Below are positions 29,277 through 39,230 of a stretch of DNA of 64,000 bases, piece by piece. This DNA comes from Mycolicibacterium sp. CH28. Its GTDB lineage: Bacteria > Actinomycetota > Actinomycetes > Mycobacteriales > Mycobacteriaceae. The notes under the pieces were generated by a model. That model was not told the DNA's origin. It worked only from the letters and a program-made list of their open reading frames with translations, and did not search any database. Every line of letters starts with the position of its first letter. Positions within the stretch are counted from its first letter, which is position 1. Made by a program: the position numbers and the translations under genes. Location: positions 62,001 to 126,000 of the forward strand of contig NZ_SRLQ01000001.1 in the NCBI RefSeq assembly GCF_004745805.1. Reading direction: 5' to 3'.

Positions 29277-31700
29277 CTACGGCGTGCGGAGCTCTCGCTG
29301 TTCTGTCCCGTCGGTGCGTCCCTCGGCTTCCGCGTCGCAAACACCGCCAGCCTCAAGCAATCGGCAAGCTTCGGCAATCTCCATGGGGCGATGAAAAAGA
29401 AAGCCCTGCCCCTTGCGGACACCCATCTCACGAAGGACATTCCGCTCGGCAATCGTCTCGATGCCTTCCACGACGAGGTCGAGGGCGAGCGCATTGGCAA
29501 GTGACACGACTGCCCGGACCACCTCACGCTGTTTGTCACTGCCGACGTCGAGGGCTGCGGTGAAGGACCGGTCGAGCTTCACCTGATCGACCGGCAGCGT
29601 GCGCAACTGGGTCAACGAGGAGTAGCCGGTGCCGAAGTCGTCGAGGGAAACCCACACACCGAAGTTCCGGAGCTGATCAAGCGCGGCGTGGGCGACCCGC
29701 AAGTCGATCAGAGCGTGTTCGGTCAGCTCGATGATCAACCCCTTCGGCGGGACTCCCTCGGCGCGCAGTAGCGCGATCACCTCGTCGGCAAAACGCGGTT
29801 CCCGGACCTGGCGCGGCGATACGTTCACCGAAATCGTCAGGTCGTCGGCGACGCCGGCCCTGCGCCACTGACCCAGTGTCGCGATGCCTTCCCTGAGCAC
29901 CCAGCGGCCGATCTCGACGATCATGCCGTTGTCCTCGGCAAGCGGGATGAATGTGACGGGACTCAGATCGGGAAGTCCCGGGCGGCGCCACTGCAGGAGG
30001 AGTTCGAAACCGGCGACGCGGCCGGTATCCAGCATGACGATCGGCTGAGCGGCAAGGCGCAGTTGATCCCGCTCGAGCGCCCGGCGGAGCGCAGCGTCCA
30101 GGTCGAGCCGTTCTGCGACCTCGGCTTCCATATGCGAGTCGAAAACGTTGATGTGACTGCCCTCGGTCAGCTTGGCGCGATACATCGCGACGTCGGCCTC
30201 TCGCATCAACTCTGGGCCGGAGACGGTCGATTCATCGGCGAAGGCGATGCCGATGCTGACGCCGACGAACGCCTCCTTGCCGTCGATCGCGTACGGGGCG
30301 CTGAGCGCGCAACGTACCCGTTCTGCCAACGCGATGGCCTGCTGGCGGTCGGGCATATCTGGGCAGAGCACCACAAACTCGTCGCCGCCCAGACGGGCAA
30401 CGGTGTCGGTATCCCGGACTGCAGAGACCAGCCGGTTGGCGGCCTCGATGAGCAATTCGTCTCCGGCGGCGTGGCCGATCGAATCGTTGACCATCTTGAA
30501 CCTGTCGAGGTCACCGAAGAGCAGCGCGAGATGGTTGCCGGTACGGCGTGCGGCGGCAAGGCTGTCGGCCAACCGTGACATCAGCAGGGCGCGGTTGGCC
30601 AATCCGGTGAGCGCGTCGTGGCTGGCCTGGTGTGAGAGCTGCTCGGCCGACGCGTCGCGGTCGAGGGCGAGGATCACCAGATCGCGGCATCGCTGGAGTG
30701 CGGAGCGAATGAAGTCGTCCAGGCCGTCGACCTCATCGGGCGCGTCGAAGACCTCGACCGTTCCGGTAGTCGCCGCGCCCTCGGCCTCGAAGTCGGTGCT
30801 CCACTTCGGGTTCCGCAGGATATCGGCGCCGACGGGGTACAAGACCGAGCGGGAACCGGCCGTGATGCGCACCGGGCGCCCGCCGGAAACCTCGGACGCC
30901 AGGTGCGCGATCTCCCGAACTGCAGCGAAAGCGGTTGTGCCGGTGGCGATCCGCTCAAGTATGTGCGCTTGGCCACGATCGAGGAACGATACGCGGTCGA
31001 GTTGTCCTTGGGTCTCGCGTAGTGCGCGGCCCTCCTCGTCGAGTGCGACGCGGGCTTTGTTGTATTGCCGCCGGACGTTGACCGCCACCCAGCTCAGCAG
31101 CGCCGAGCCGAGGACCAGGGTGGCCACGAGCAGCAGAACCTGCGCCAATCGGCCCCGCAGCAGCGCCTCATTGCTGGCTCGTGCGTCGGTGTGAAGTCGA
31201 TTTGCGGTGCTGTCGGCCAGGCGACGTCCCGCATCCGACAGCGCCTGGGCGGGCGGCAGGAGGACAGCCGACACATGCTCGCGCTGGTCGGTCGGCAAGA
31301 ACCCGGCCGGTACCTGTGCGACCGCTTCGTCCATGGCCTGCAGCGCCGAGCGGTACTCGTCAGTGGCTGTTTCGCCGGCGGTCAGTCCGTTCTCACCCAC
31401 CACCGAAAGCCGTCGGGTCAGCATCGCACGCGCCAGCTGGATGTCGCGTCGAGGCACCACGCCGACCACGTAGCGATCCGCCGCGTCCACGTACGCCAAC
31501 GTCTCCCGCATGGTGTAAAGCATGTTGTTGGTGGCGGTTTCGGTCCTGGCGTAATCCTCCGTATACCTATTCTGTGCAGCCGAATTGGAAAAGTACGTTG
31601 CCACCAACACGGCAACCAGCAGGGTGACTACTGCGGCGAGGGCTACCTGGCCGCGTGTTGGTCGAAGTCGCGGTGCGAGCGAAGTCAGCCGAGTGGACAT
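29277..31700 (-). CDS. Membrane GGDEF-EAL cyclic-di-GMP enzyme
   Basis: 807 residues. An N-terminal membrane helix (about 17-38), an extracytoplasmic region of about 145 residues and a second helix (about 187-210) precede a linker region. The GGDEF domain follows with an intact G-G-D-E-F at 438-442. The EAL domain comes last; its name motif reads E566-L-L instead of E-A-L, but the catalytic acid and the other landmarks (S-V-N-V-S-P, I-E-L-T-E, D-D-F-G-T-G-Y-S-S, K-L-D-R-S-F, E-G-I-E-T, Q-G-F-L-F) are present. It may both make and degrade c-di-GMP under control of an external signal. It starts 2 bases after the stop of the molybdopterin-fold lipoprotein, a likely sensory partner. Confidence 0.92.
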   Translation of the reverse strand: MSTRLTSLAPRLRPTRGQVALAAVVTLLVAVLVATYFSNSAAQNRYTEDYARTETATNNMLYTMRETLAYVDAADRYVVGVVPRRDIQLARAMLTRRLSVVGENGLTAGETATDEYRSALQAMDEAVAQVPAGFLPTDQREHVSAVLLPPAQALSDAGRRLADSTANRLHTDARASNEALLRGRLAQVLLLVATLVLGSALLSWVAVNVRRQYNKARVALDEEGRALRETQGQLDRVSFLDRGQAHILERIATGTTAFAAVREIAHLASEVSGGRPVRITAGSRSVLYPVGADILRNPKWSTDFEAEGAATTGTVEVFDAPDEVDGLDDFIRSALQRCRDLVILALDRDASAEQLSHQASHDALTGLANRALLMSRLADSLAAARRTGNHLALLFGDLDRFKMVNDSIGHAAGDELLIEAANRLVSAVRDTDTVARLGGDEFVVLCPDMPDRQQAIALAERVRCALSAPYAIDGKEAFVGVSIGIAFADESTVSGPELMREADVAMYRAKLTEGSHINVFDSHMEAEVAERLDLDAALRRALERDQLRLAAQPIVMLDTGRVAGFELLLQWRRPGLPDLSPVTFIPLAEDNGMIVEIGRWVLREGIATLGQWRRAGVADDLTISVNVSPRQVREPRFADEVIALLRAEGVPPKGLIIELTEHALIDLRVAHAALDQLRNFGVWVSLDDFGTGYSSLTQLRTLPVDQVKLDRSFTAALDVGSDKQREVVRAVVSLANALALDLVVEGIETIAERNVLREMGVRKGQGFLFHRPMEIAEACRLLEAGGVCDAEAEGRTDGTEQRELRTP

Positions 31701-31702
31701 TA

Positions 31703-32317
31703 CTAAGCGCCGGAACCCGGGCCGGTGACGTCGATCGAGGCCAGGCTCCAGTTCCAGGCGTCGAGTACCGCCGACAGCGGCGTGCCATCCGGGAAGATGA
31801 TGCGGATCGGACCGCCCTGGTCGTAGGGGATCGGCGCGCCGTCGCGTCGCGTCGCGATCACCGCACCAGAGGCGATCATGGGACGGACCGTGGAGCTGTA
31901 GTGGTAGGAATTCAGCGCCACGGTGTTGATGGTCGCGGTGTCGGGTACACCCGCCTTCGCGAGCACGGCGGCCAACGGCACGCCGCTGAAGGTCTGACGC
32001 TTCTTGACGAACGGTTCATCGACCGTGACCGTCGTGTTCCCCAGGGCATCGAGCTGGTCCATGGTCAAAGACAGGGGATGGCTGCCGCCCAGCACGGTGA
32101 GGATCGGTTCGTTGGGTGCGGGCGGGTCGATGGACGGCGCACCGTACGGGTTGCTGGTCGAGGCGGGCGAAGCGGTCCCAGTCGGGGTGGCCGCCGATGC
32201 CGCAGGCGACGGCATGGTCGATCCGGCAACCTGCTGTGAGCGACCGCCACCGCAGGCGCTCACGCAGGCCAGCGCCGCGATCGTCGCCAGACCCGCGGCT
32301 ACCGCACGGGTGCTCAT
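31703..32317 (-). CDS. Lipoprotein with molybdopterin-oxidoreductase-like fold
   Basis: 204 residues. The signal peptide has the lipobox V-S-A-C with Cys22, followed by a Pro/Ser/Thr/Ala-rich linker to about residue 70. The C-terminal domain resembles the sulphite-oxidase-type molybdopterin-binding fold: L-S-L-T-M-D-Q-L-D-A-L, then F-S-G-V-P-L-A-A-V-L-A-K-A-G, then a late P-I-R-I-I-F-P. No cysteine remains in this domain, so the molybdenum-ligating residue of true enzymes is absent and a binding role is more likely than catalysis. It is co-transcribed with, and just upstream of, the GGDEF-EAL gene. Confidence 0.8.
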   Translation of the reverse strand: MSTRAVAAGLATIAALACVSACGGGRSQQVAGSTMPSPAASAATPTGTASPASTSNPYGAPSIDPPAPNEPILTVLGGSHPLSLTMDQLDALGNTTVTVDEPFVKKRQTFSGVPLAAVLAKAGVPDTATINTVALNSYHYSSTVRPMIASGAVIATRRDGAPIPYDQGGPIRIIFPDGTPLSAVLDAWNWSLASIDVTGPGSGA

Positions 32318-32414
32318 TGCGCGATGCTACGTGCTCGAGGCGCCTGGAGCTTCGAGAAGCGGAAGCCGCGCCACCGAGGAGAGTTTCTGTCGGCACCGCC
32401 GATAGTCTTCGACG

Positions 32415-34442
32415 ATGCCGATCCGGCGCGCCGCCGAGCACGAACCCGTCGCGCGGGTGCTACCGATGCTGTCGGTGCCGCACCTTGACCGTGAATTCGA
32501 CTACCTGGTGTCGGCGGAGCAGTCGGACGACGCGCAGCCCGGTGTGCGGGTGCGGGTGCGCTTCCACGGCCGGCTGGTCGATGCATTCGTGCTCGAACGG
32601 CGCTCTGACACCGACCACGTCGGGCAGCTGGGTTGGCTGGACCGGGTGATTTCCGCGGAGCCGGTGCTGACCCCGGAGGTCCGCCGGCTGGTCGACGCCG
32701 TCGCCGCGCGCTATGCCGGCACCCGCCCCGACGTGCTTCGGCTGGCCATCCCGCCGCGGCACGCCAGGGCGGAGAAGGCGCAGGCCGAGCCGCCGCTGCT
32801 GCCCGTCGTCGATCCCGTCGACCCGACCGGCTGGGCGCGCTACGGCGGCGGCGAGCAGTTCCTCGCCGCACTGCGTGACGGCCGGGCGGCCCGGGCAGTG
32901 TGGCAGGCGCTGCCGGGTGAACAGTGGTGTGACCGGCTTGCCGAGGCCGCCGCGGTCGCCGTCAGCGGCGGGTACGGGGTGCTGGCCGTCGTTCCTGACC
33001 AGCGGGATATCGACGCACTCTGGCAGGCGGCGACCGCGCGGATCGATCAGGCCGCCGTTGTCGCCCTGTCGGCCGGCCTGGGTCCCTCGGCGCGTTACCG
33101 GCGCTGGTTGTCGGTGCTGCGCGGGCAGGCGCGGTTGGTGATCGGAACCCGCAGTGCGGTCTTCGCGCCGGTTGAGCGGCTGGGCCTGGTCATCGTGTGG
33201 GACGACGGCGACGACACCCTGGCCGAGCCGCGCGCGCCCTACCCGCACGCCCGTGAGGCTGCGATGCTGCGCGCTCATCAGCTGCGTTGTGCGGCGGTGA
33301 TCGGCGGCTACGCCCGCACCGCCGAGGCGCACGCCCTGGTGCGCAGCGGCTGGGCCCACGACCTGGTGGCGGCCCGCCCGGTGGTTCGGGCGGCGGCCCC
33401 GCGGGTGGAAGCCCTCGACGACACCGGCTACGCCGAGGAACGGGACCCCGCCGCCCGGTCGGCCCGGCTGCCCTTGCTGGCGTTGCGCGCCGCCCGCGCC
33501 GCCCTCGAGCGCGATGCTCCCGTGCTGATCCAGGTGCCGCGGCGCGGCTATGTGCCGTCGGTGGCGTGCGCCCGCTGCCGGACGATCGCCCGCTGCCGGC
33601 ACTGCATGGGCCCGCTGTCTCTGTCCGGCGCAGGCCCGATGTCACCGGCCCAGCGGCTCCCTGACGCGACCGGCGCGGTGTGCCGCTGGTGCGGGCGTAT
33701 CGACACCGCGCTGCGCTGCCGGCGCTGCGGGTCCGACGCGATCCGCGCGGTGGTGGTGGGGGCGCGGCGCACGGCCGAGGAGATGGGCCGAGCGTTTCCA
33801 GGCACCACCGTCATCACCTCTGCCGGGGATGCGGTGCACACCGAGATCGGACCCGGTCCGGCTCTGGTCGTGGCGACCCCCGGGGCCGAGCCGCGCGTCC
33901 CCGGGGGCTATGGCGCAGCGCTTCTGCTGGACAGCTGGGCACTGCTGGGCCGCCAGGACCTGCGCGCCGCCGAGGACACCTTGCGGCGCTGGATGGCAGC
34001 CGCCGCGCAGGTGCGTCCCCGCGGGGACGGCGGGGTGGTGGCCGTGGTCGCCGAATCGGCCATCCCGACGGTGCAGGCGCTGATCAAGTGGGATCCGGTG
34101 GGGCATGCCGAGGCCGAGCTGGCGGCCCGCACCGAGGTCGGTCTGCCACCGAGTGTGCACATGGCCGCTGTCGATGGCGCGCCGGTCGCGGTGACCGCGC
34201 TGCTCGATCATGCCGAGTTGCCCGAGGACGCCGACCTGCTCGGCCCCGTCGACCTGCCGCCGGGGGTCCGCCGGCCGCCGGCCAGTACCCCCGGCGAACC
34301 GGTGATCCGGATGCTGGTGCGGGTCCCCAAGGAGGCGGGTCTGGCCCTGGCCGCGTCGCTGCGCCACGCCACCGCGATCCAGAGCGCCCGCCACGACCAC
34401 GAAGCAGTTCGAGTACAGATCGATCCTTTGCACATAGGGTGA
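32415..34442 (+). CDS. priA: PriA-like replication restart protein without helicase motifs
   Basis: 675 residues. The N-terminal 3'-DNA-binding domain (V-L-P-M-L-S-V-P-H-L-D-R-E-F-D-Y-L-V) and the zinc region with eight cysteines (C-A-R-C, C-R-H-C, C-R-W-C, C-R-R-C, about residues 380-440) are present. The helicase core is degenerate: no Walker A G-x-T-G-S-G-K-T is seen, and the D-E-E-H box reads W-D-D-G-D-D. UniProt-style annotation of actinobacterial PriA likewise notes missing helicase activity. It probably acts as a DNA-binding scaffold at stalled forks. The position matches Rv1402. Confidence 0.93.
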   Translation: MPIRRAAEHEPVARVLPMLSVPHLDREFDYLVSAEQSDDAQPGVRVRVRFHGRLVDAFVLERRSDTDHVGQLGWLDRVISAEPVLTPEVRRLVDAVAARYAGTRPDVLRLAIPPRHARAEKAQAEPPLLPVVDPVDPTGWARYGGGEQFLAALRDGRAARAVWQALPGEQWCDRLAEAAAVAVSGGYGVLAVVPDQRDIDALWQAATARIDQAAVVALSAGLGPSARYRRWLSVLRGQARLVIGTRSAVFAPVERLGLVIVWDDGDDTLAEPRAPYPHAREAAMLRAHQLRCAAVIGGYARTAEAHALVRSGWAHDLVAARPVVRAAAPRVEALDDTGYAEERDPAARSARLPLLALRAARAALERDAPVLIQVPRRGYVPSVACARCRTIARCRHCMGPLSLSGAGPMSPAQRLPDATGAVCRWCGRIDTALRCRRCGSDAIRAVVVGARRTAEEMGRAFPGTTVITSAGDAVHTEIGPGPALVVATPGAEPRVPGGYGAALLLDSWALLGRQDLRAAEDTLRRWMAAAAQVRPRGDGGVVAVVAESAIPTVQALIKWDPVGHAEAELAARTEVGLPPSVHMAAVDGAPVAVTALLDHAELPEDADLLGPVDLPPGVRRPPASTPGEPVIRMLVRVPKEAGLALAASLRHATAIQSARHDHEAVRVQIDPLHIG

Positions 34443-34469
34443 ACCCGACCATCAGAGACCGGAGGCAAG

Positions 34470-36275
34470 ATGAAGTGGATCGGCCGGTTCATCGGTTTGC
34501 CGATCACCTTGCTGCTCATCGCCATTGGACTGCTGTGGCCGCTGATGTCCGGCGGGACCTCTCAGAGCGGCCCGCCGTCGGACCCGGTCGTCATCACCGA
34601 CTACCGGGCCGACTACGTCGTCGACCGAGCCGGACGGTTGACGGCAACCGAGGTCATCACCGGCGATTTCCCCGGTGGCAGACACGGGATATTCCGGTAC
34701 TGGGATGTCGCGAACCTCAACGACCCGCACATCCGGCAGCCACCCCAGGTGACCGCGATATCAATGGACGACCGGCCCATTCCCTACCAGATGCTCTCGG
34801 AAAACGGGGATCGCTTCCGGGTGGCCAAGATCGGCGATCCCGACAGCTACCTCGACCCCGGTTCCCACGTCTTCCGGATCGGCTACACCATCGACGGCGT
34901 CCTCGACCCGGGCAGCGTCGGCGCGGGCAAGACGTTCGCCTCGTCCACCGGCGACCCATCGGCACCCTCGGCATTCTTCTGGAACGTGATCGCCCCCGCG
35001 TGGAACAACCACATCGACCGTGCCGACATCTCGATCACCCTGCCCGGTGGTGTCACCGGTGCCCAATGCTCGGTCGGGTACGGCGTCGGCCGTGCCTGCG
35101 CCGGCCTGACGGTCAGCGGCGACAGCGTGCGGGTATCGGCCACCGACCTGGCTCCGCGCACCCCGGTCACGGTCCGGGCCGGGGTCGACGTGCCGACCCC
35201 ACCGCGTGCCGAGCTGCCGTGGTCCTACCGCTGGGATCCCATCCTGGGCCAGTCGCTGCCGGCCGCGGTGTGGCTGCTGGGAGCGGCGGTGGCGGCAGGG
35301 CTGGGCGGCTACCTGTGGTGGCGCACGACGGTCGAGCCCCCGCCCGGGTTCCCGCTGCAGTACGCGCCGCCGCCAGGTCTGGGACCGGTGCAGTGCGAAT
35401 ACATCCGCACCGAGAAAGTGCCGGCCAACGGGCTCACCGCCACGCTGTTCTACCTGGCCGAGCGCAAGCTGATCGACCTGCGCCAGGTCAAAGACAAGAA
35501 GTGGACCATCACCGGCAGTGCCCCCGCAGCGGCGTGGGCCGACGTCGACCCGGTCAGCGTGGACATCGGCTCGGCGCTGAAGGTGATCGGGCCCGGCGCC
35601 CGGTTCGACGCCAACGGCACGATATCGGCCGGCAAGAAGCTGACCACGGCCAAGGCCGACATGGCGACGGCGGTGAAGAAGTGGGCGTTCGACGGTGACC
35701 TGATGATCAAGCGCTCCAGGGAACTGTGGCTGCGGTTCGCCAACTTCATCGCCCTGGTGCTGGCCGTGGGCGCTTTCTTCTGGGCTCCGATCACGCTGTG
35801 GGGGCTGCCGTTCGCGGTGTTCTTCCTGTTCTCGGGCCGGTCGTGGACCGAGGGGGTGGGTACCCGGCGCACCCCGGCCGGTCGGCAACTGTGGTCACAG
35901 GTGGGCGGGTTCTACCGAATGCTGTCGACCGATTCGGCCGAGTCGCGCTTCGATTTCGCCGCGCGCAAAGACCTCTATACCGCCTACGTCCCGTTTGCGG
36001 TGGCGGGCGGTGTCGCCGCGCTGTGGGCGCGCAAGTACCAGACCTCGACCGGTGAGATCCCGCCGGAACCGGGGTGGTATCACTCGTCCTCGGGCACCAG
36101 CTGGCATTCGGCCACCGGTGGTGGTGCTAATTTCGACAGCTTCGAGTCGGCGTTGTCGTCATCGATCGGTGCCTACACCGCCTCGCAGTCCTCCTCCTCG
36201 TCGTCGTCCAGCAGTAGCGGCGGGGGTGGCGGCGGCGGTGGCGGTGGCGGCGGAGGAGGAGGCGGTTCATGGTGA
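34470..36275 (+). CDS. DUF2207-family membrane protein with Gly-rich tail
   Basis: 601 residues. An N-terminal membrane helix (about 8-26) is followed by the extracytoplasmic DUF2207 domain (V-V-I-T-D-Y-R-A-D-Y-V-V-D near the start), a membrane helix near residue 265, a soluble part, two or three further helices around 420-450 and 510, and a tail of consecutive serines and then about 16 glycines ending in S-W. Such S/G-rich tails are common in this family. Function is unknown. It overlaps lemA by 7 bases; DUF2207 and LemA genes often travel together, suggesting a shared envelope role. Confidence 0.88.
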   Translation: MKWIGRFIGLPITLLLIAIGLLWPLMSGGTSQSGPPSDPVVITDYRADYVVDRAGRLTATEVITGDFPGGRHGIFRYWDVANLNDPHIRQPPQVTAISMDDRPIPYQMLSENGDRFRVAKIGDPDSYLDPGSHVFRIGYTIDGVLDPGSVGAGKTFASSTGDPSAPSAFFWNVIAPAWNNHIDRADISITLPGGVTGAQCSVGYGVGRACAGLTVSGDSVRVSATDLAPRTPVTVRAGVDVPTPPRAELPWSYRWDPILGQSLPAAVWLLGAAVAAGLGGYLWWRTTVEPPPGFPLQYAPPPGLGPVQCEYIRTEKVPANGLTATLFYLAERKLIDLRQVKDKKWTITGSAPAAAWADVDPVSVDIGSALKVIGPGARFDANGTISAGKKLTTAKADMATAVKKWAFDGDLMIKRSRELWLRFANFIALVLAVGAFFWAPITLWGLPFAVFFLFSGRSWTEGVGTRRTPAGRQLWSQVGGFYRMLSTDSAESRFDFAARKDLYTAYVPFAVAGGVAALWARKYQTSTGEIPPEPGWYHSSSGTSWHSATGGGANFDSFESALSSSIGAYTASQSSSSSSSSSSGGGGGGGGGGGGGGGGSW

Positions 36276-36805
36276 GCTTCGTGCTGATCGTGGTGCTGGT
36301 GCTGGCGGTCGCAGTGCTGATCGGTTTCGTGCTGGGTTACAACAAGGTTCGCGCGGCCGACGTCCGGGTCGACGAGGCCCTCGGCGGCATCGACGTGCAG
36401 CTGACCCGGCGGGCCTCGCTGATCCCGAGCCTGGTCCACACCGTGCAGACCTTCGCCGCCCACGAGAAGGCGATCCTGGACCACGTCGCCGACGCACAGG
36501 CCGCCCTGGCCGCGGCTACCGCGGGAAAGTCTGTGGCAGAGCGTAGTTCGGCCGAAAGGCAGTTCGACACCGCGGTGGGGCAGGTGCTGGCGCTGGGGCA
36601 GACCTACCCGCAGCTGAACTCGTCGGCCAACTTCTTGAACCTGCAGCAGAACCTGGCCGACACCGAAGACAAGCTCGCTTTCGCCAGGCAGTACTACAAC
36701 GACGCCGTCGCCACCGTGAACCGGCTCAGCACGACGATTCCGACGATGTTCGTGGCGGGGATGGCAGGGGTGTCGCAGCGCGAGTTCTACCAGGTGCCAA
36801 AGTAG
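36269..36805 (+). CDS. LemA-family protein
   Basis: 178 residues. One N-terminal membrane helix (about 3-24) is followed by helices with the LemA pattern Y-N-K-V-R-x-A-D-x-x-[14 protein letters not shown], then [14 protein letters not shown] and a late Y-N-D-A-V-A-T-V-N. Start ATG 36269 overlaps the DUF2207 stop; GTG 36272 is an alternative. The molecular role is not established. fmt follows after 4 bases. Confidence 0.92.
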   Translation: MVSFVLIVVLVLAVAVLIGFVLGYNKVRAADVRVDEALGGIDVQLTRRASLIPSLVHTVQTFAAHEKAILDHVADAQAALAAATAGKSVAERSSAERQFDTAVGQVLALGQTYPQLNSSANFLNLQQNLADTEDKLAFARQYYNDAVATVNRLSTTIPTMFVAGMAGVSQREFYQVPK

Positions 36806-36809
36806 AGGC

Positions 36810-37739
36810 ATGCGAATCATTTTCGCCGGCACCCCGGAACCGGCACTGCCGTCGCTGCAACGGCTGATCGACTCCGCGCACCACGAGGTGATCGCCGTGA
36901 TCACCCGCCCGGATGCCGCGGCAGGCCGGCGCGGCACGCCGGCGCCCTCGCCGGTGGCCCGCCTGGCTTTGGACGCCGGGATCCCGGTGCTGCGCCCACC
37001 GCGGCCCAACGCGCCGGAGTTCGTCGCCGAACTGACCGAGCTGGCCCCGGACTGCTGCGCCGTGGTCGCCTACGGCGCACTGCTGTCCGAGGCGCTGCTG
37101 GCCGTGCCTGCGCACGGTTGGATCAATCTGCACTTCTCGCTGCTGCCGGCCTGGCGCGGTGCGGCGCCGGTTCAGGCCGCCATCGCCGCCGGCGACGCCG
37201 TCACGGGCGCAACGACTTTCCTCATCGAGCCCAGCTTGGACTCCGGGCCGGTATACGGCGTCGTCACCGAGACCGTGCGGCCCACCGACACCGCCGCCGA
37301 CTTGCTGGACCGGCTGGCGACCTCGGGTGCGGGCCTGCTGGAGGCCACGCTGGACGGTATCGCCGACGCGACGCTGACCGCGCTACCCCAGTCGGCCGAC
37401 GGGGTCAGTCTGGCGCCGAAGATCACCGTCGAGCAGGCCCGTGTGGACTGGGGACTGCCGGCCCACGTCGTCGAGCGCAGGATTCGCGCGGTGACACCAA
37501 ATCCGGGCGCCTGGACCATGGTCGGGGATCTGCGGGTCAAGGTCGGTCCGGTCATCGTCGACGAACAGGCCGATCCGTTGGAGCCGGGTGCGATAGCCGT
37601 GGACCGCTCCGGAGTCCGGGTCGGTACCGGCACCCGGCCGGTGCTCCTCGGCCAGCTGCAGCCGCCGGGCAAGAAACTGATGAACGCGGCCGACTGGGCC
37701 CGCGGCGCCCGGCTCGACGACGCTGTGGTGGCGTCATGA
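36810..37739 (+). CDS. fmt: Methionyl-tRNA formyltransferase
   Basis: 309 residues. It formylates initiator Met-tRNA using 10-formyl-THF. The N-terminal formyltransferase domain begins [12 protein letters not shown], with the active-site segment [16 protein letters not shown]. The C-terminal tRNA-binding OB domain carries N-P-G-A-W-T. It overlaps rsmB by ATGA. The run fmt-rsmB-rpe-ribG matches Rv1406-Rv1409. Confidence 0.97.
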   Translation: MRIIFAGTPEPALPSLQRLIDSAHHEVIAVITRPDAAAGRRGTPAPSPVARLALDAGIPVLRPPRPNAPEFVAELTELAPDCCAVVAYGALLSEALLAVPAHGWINLHFSLLPAWRGAAPVQAAIAAGDAVTGATTFLIEPSLDSGPVYGVVTETVRPTDTAADLLDRLATSGAGLLEATLDGIADATLTALPQSADGVSLAPKITVEQARVDWGLPAHVVERRIRAVTPNPGAWTMVGDLRVKVGPVIVDEQADPLEPGAIAVDRSGVRVGTGTRPVLLGQLQPPGKKLMNAADWARGARLDDAVVAS

Positions 37740-39229
37740 GTGAGGGTCCGCAGCGCGGTGACAACGACCGTGGCAAGGGAAAGCGGCACGGCGGCAAAGC
37801 GTTTCAGGGCCCTCGGGACCGGACGGGTGGGCCACCGGGGCGTGATCGCAGCCAGCAGCGGCCACCCCGCCGCCCCCGGCGCAGTCCGCTTGATCCGGCG
37901 CGACAGGCTGCCTTCGACGTGCTGCGCGCGGTCTCGGAGCGCGACGCCTATGCCAACCTGGTGCTGCCGGCGATGCTGGCCGAGCGCGGCGTCACCGGCC
38001 GCGACGCCGCGTTTGCCACCGAACTGGCCTACGGCAGCTGTCGCACCACTGGTCTGCTCGACGCGGTGATCGCGTCGGCGGCCGGGCGTCCCACTGAGCA
38101 GATCGACCCCGTCCTGCTGGACCTGTTGCGACTGGGCACCTATCAGCTGCTGCGCACCAATGTCGCCCCACATGCCGCGGTGTCCACCACAGTGGAGCAG
38201 GCCGGCATCGAATTCGACAGCGTGCGAGCCGGTTTCGTCAACGGTGTGCTGCGGACCATCTCCGGTCGTGACGAGGCGTCCTGGGTGGCCGAGCTCGCCC
38301 CGCCGGCCACCACCGACCCGATCGGCCACCTGGCGTTCGTCCATGCCCACCCACGCTGGATCGCGCAGGCATTCGCCGACGCGCTGGGCGTGGGTGCCGG
38401 GGAGCTGGAGGCAGCGTTGGCCGCCGACGACGCCCGGCCGGGTGTACACCTGTCCGCCCGCCCCGGCGTGCTGACCGCCGCGGACCTCGCCGCCGAGGTC
38501 GACGGCGCCGTCGGCCGGTACTCGCCGTACGCGGTGTACCTCGGCGGCGGCGACCCGGGCCGGTTGGCGGCGGTGCGGGCCGGCAAGGCACTGGTCCAGG
38601 ACGAGGGCAGCCAGCTGGTGGCTCAGGCGTTGACACTGGCGCCGGTGGTCGGCGAGGACGGCGGTCGCTGGCTGGACCTGTGCTCGGGACCGGGCGGCAA
38701 GACCGCGTTGATCGCCGCCATCGCCGCGCAGCGCGGAGCCGGCGTGACCGCGATCGAACCTGCCCCGCGACGCGCGGACATGGTCGAGCAGAACACCCGG
38801 GGCCTGCCGGTCGAGGTGCTACGGGTCGACGGCCGGGAGGCTCCGCTGCAGCCGGGGACCTTCGACCGGGTCCTGGTCGATGCGCCCTGCACCGGGCTGG
38901 GCGCGTTGCGCCGCCGTCCCGAGGCGCGGTGGCGGCGCAGCCCGGCCGATGTGCCGGTGCTGGCCAAGCTGCAGCGCGAGCTGTTGGCTGCCGCGATCGC
39001 GTTGACCCGCCCCGGCGGGGTGGTGCTCTACGCCACCTGCTCACCACACCTGGCCGAGACTGTCGGGGTGGTGTCGGACGCGCTGCGCCGCCACCCGGTC
39101 ACCGCCCTGGACGCCCGGCCGCTGTTCGCGCCGGCCGAACAACTGGGCGGTGGGCCCCATGTTCAGCTGTGGCCGCACCGGCATGGCACCGATGCCATGT
39201 TCGCGACCGCCCTGCAGAAGGACCTCTAA
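37736..39229 (+). CDS. rsmB: 16S rRNA m5C methyltransferase RsmB/Fmu
   Basis: About 497 residues. A basic, disordered N-terminus (to about residue 55) precedes a NusB-like RNA-binding domain ([21 protein letters not shown]), then a Rossmann methyltransferase domain with SAM loop [10 protein letters not shown]. The two cysteines of RNA m5C enzymes are in D-A-P-C-T-G-L-G and Y-A-T-C-S-P-H. ATG 37736 overlaps fmt; longer upstream frames are shadows. It should methylate C967 (E. coli numbering). Confidence 0.95.
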   Translation: MSEGPQRGDNDRGKGKRHGGKAFQGPRDRTGGPPGRDRSQQRPPRRPRRSPLDPARQAAFDVLRAVSERDAYANLVLPAMLAERGVTGRDAAFATELAYGSCRTTGLLDAVIASAAGRPTEQIDPVLLDLLRLGTYQLLRTNVAPHAAVSTTVEQAGIEFDSVRAGFVNGVLRTISGRDEASWVAELAPPATTDPIGHLAFVHAHPRWIAQAFADALGVGAGELEAALAADDARPGVHLSARPGVLTAADLAAEVDGAVGRYSPYAVYLGGGDPGRLAAVRAGKALVQDEGSQLVAQALTLAPVVGEDGGRWLDLCSGPGGKTALIAAIAAQRGAGVTAIEPAPRRADMVEQNTRGLPVEVLRVDGREAPLQPGTFDRVLVDAPCTGLGALRRRPEARWRRSPADVPVLAKLQRELLAAAIALTRPGGVVLYATCSPHLAETVGVVSDALRRHPVTALDARPLFAPAEQLGGGPHVQLWPHRHGTDAMFATALQKDL

Positions 39230-39230
39230 G

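Noticed and set aside
31671..31690. GCGAGCGAAG near the GGDEF-EAL start as another copy of the SLRSCPP repeat
   Set aside because: Only about eight bases match, the flanks differ, and the encoded peptide is S-L-A-P-R.
36180..36270. Poly-Ser/poly-Gly tract in the DUF2207 gene as a phase-variation site
   Set aside because: The glycines use mixed codons with no long homopolymer or short perfect tandem repeat; such tails are normal in the family.
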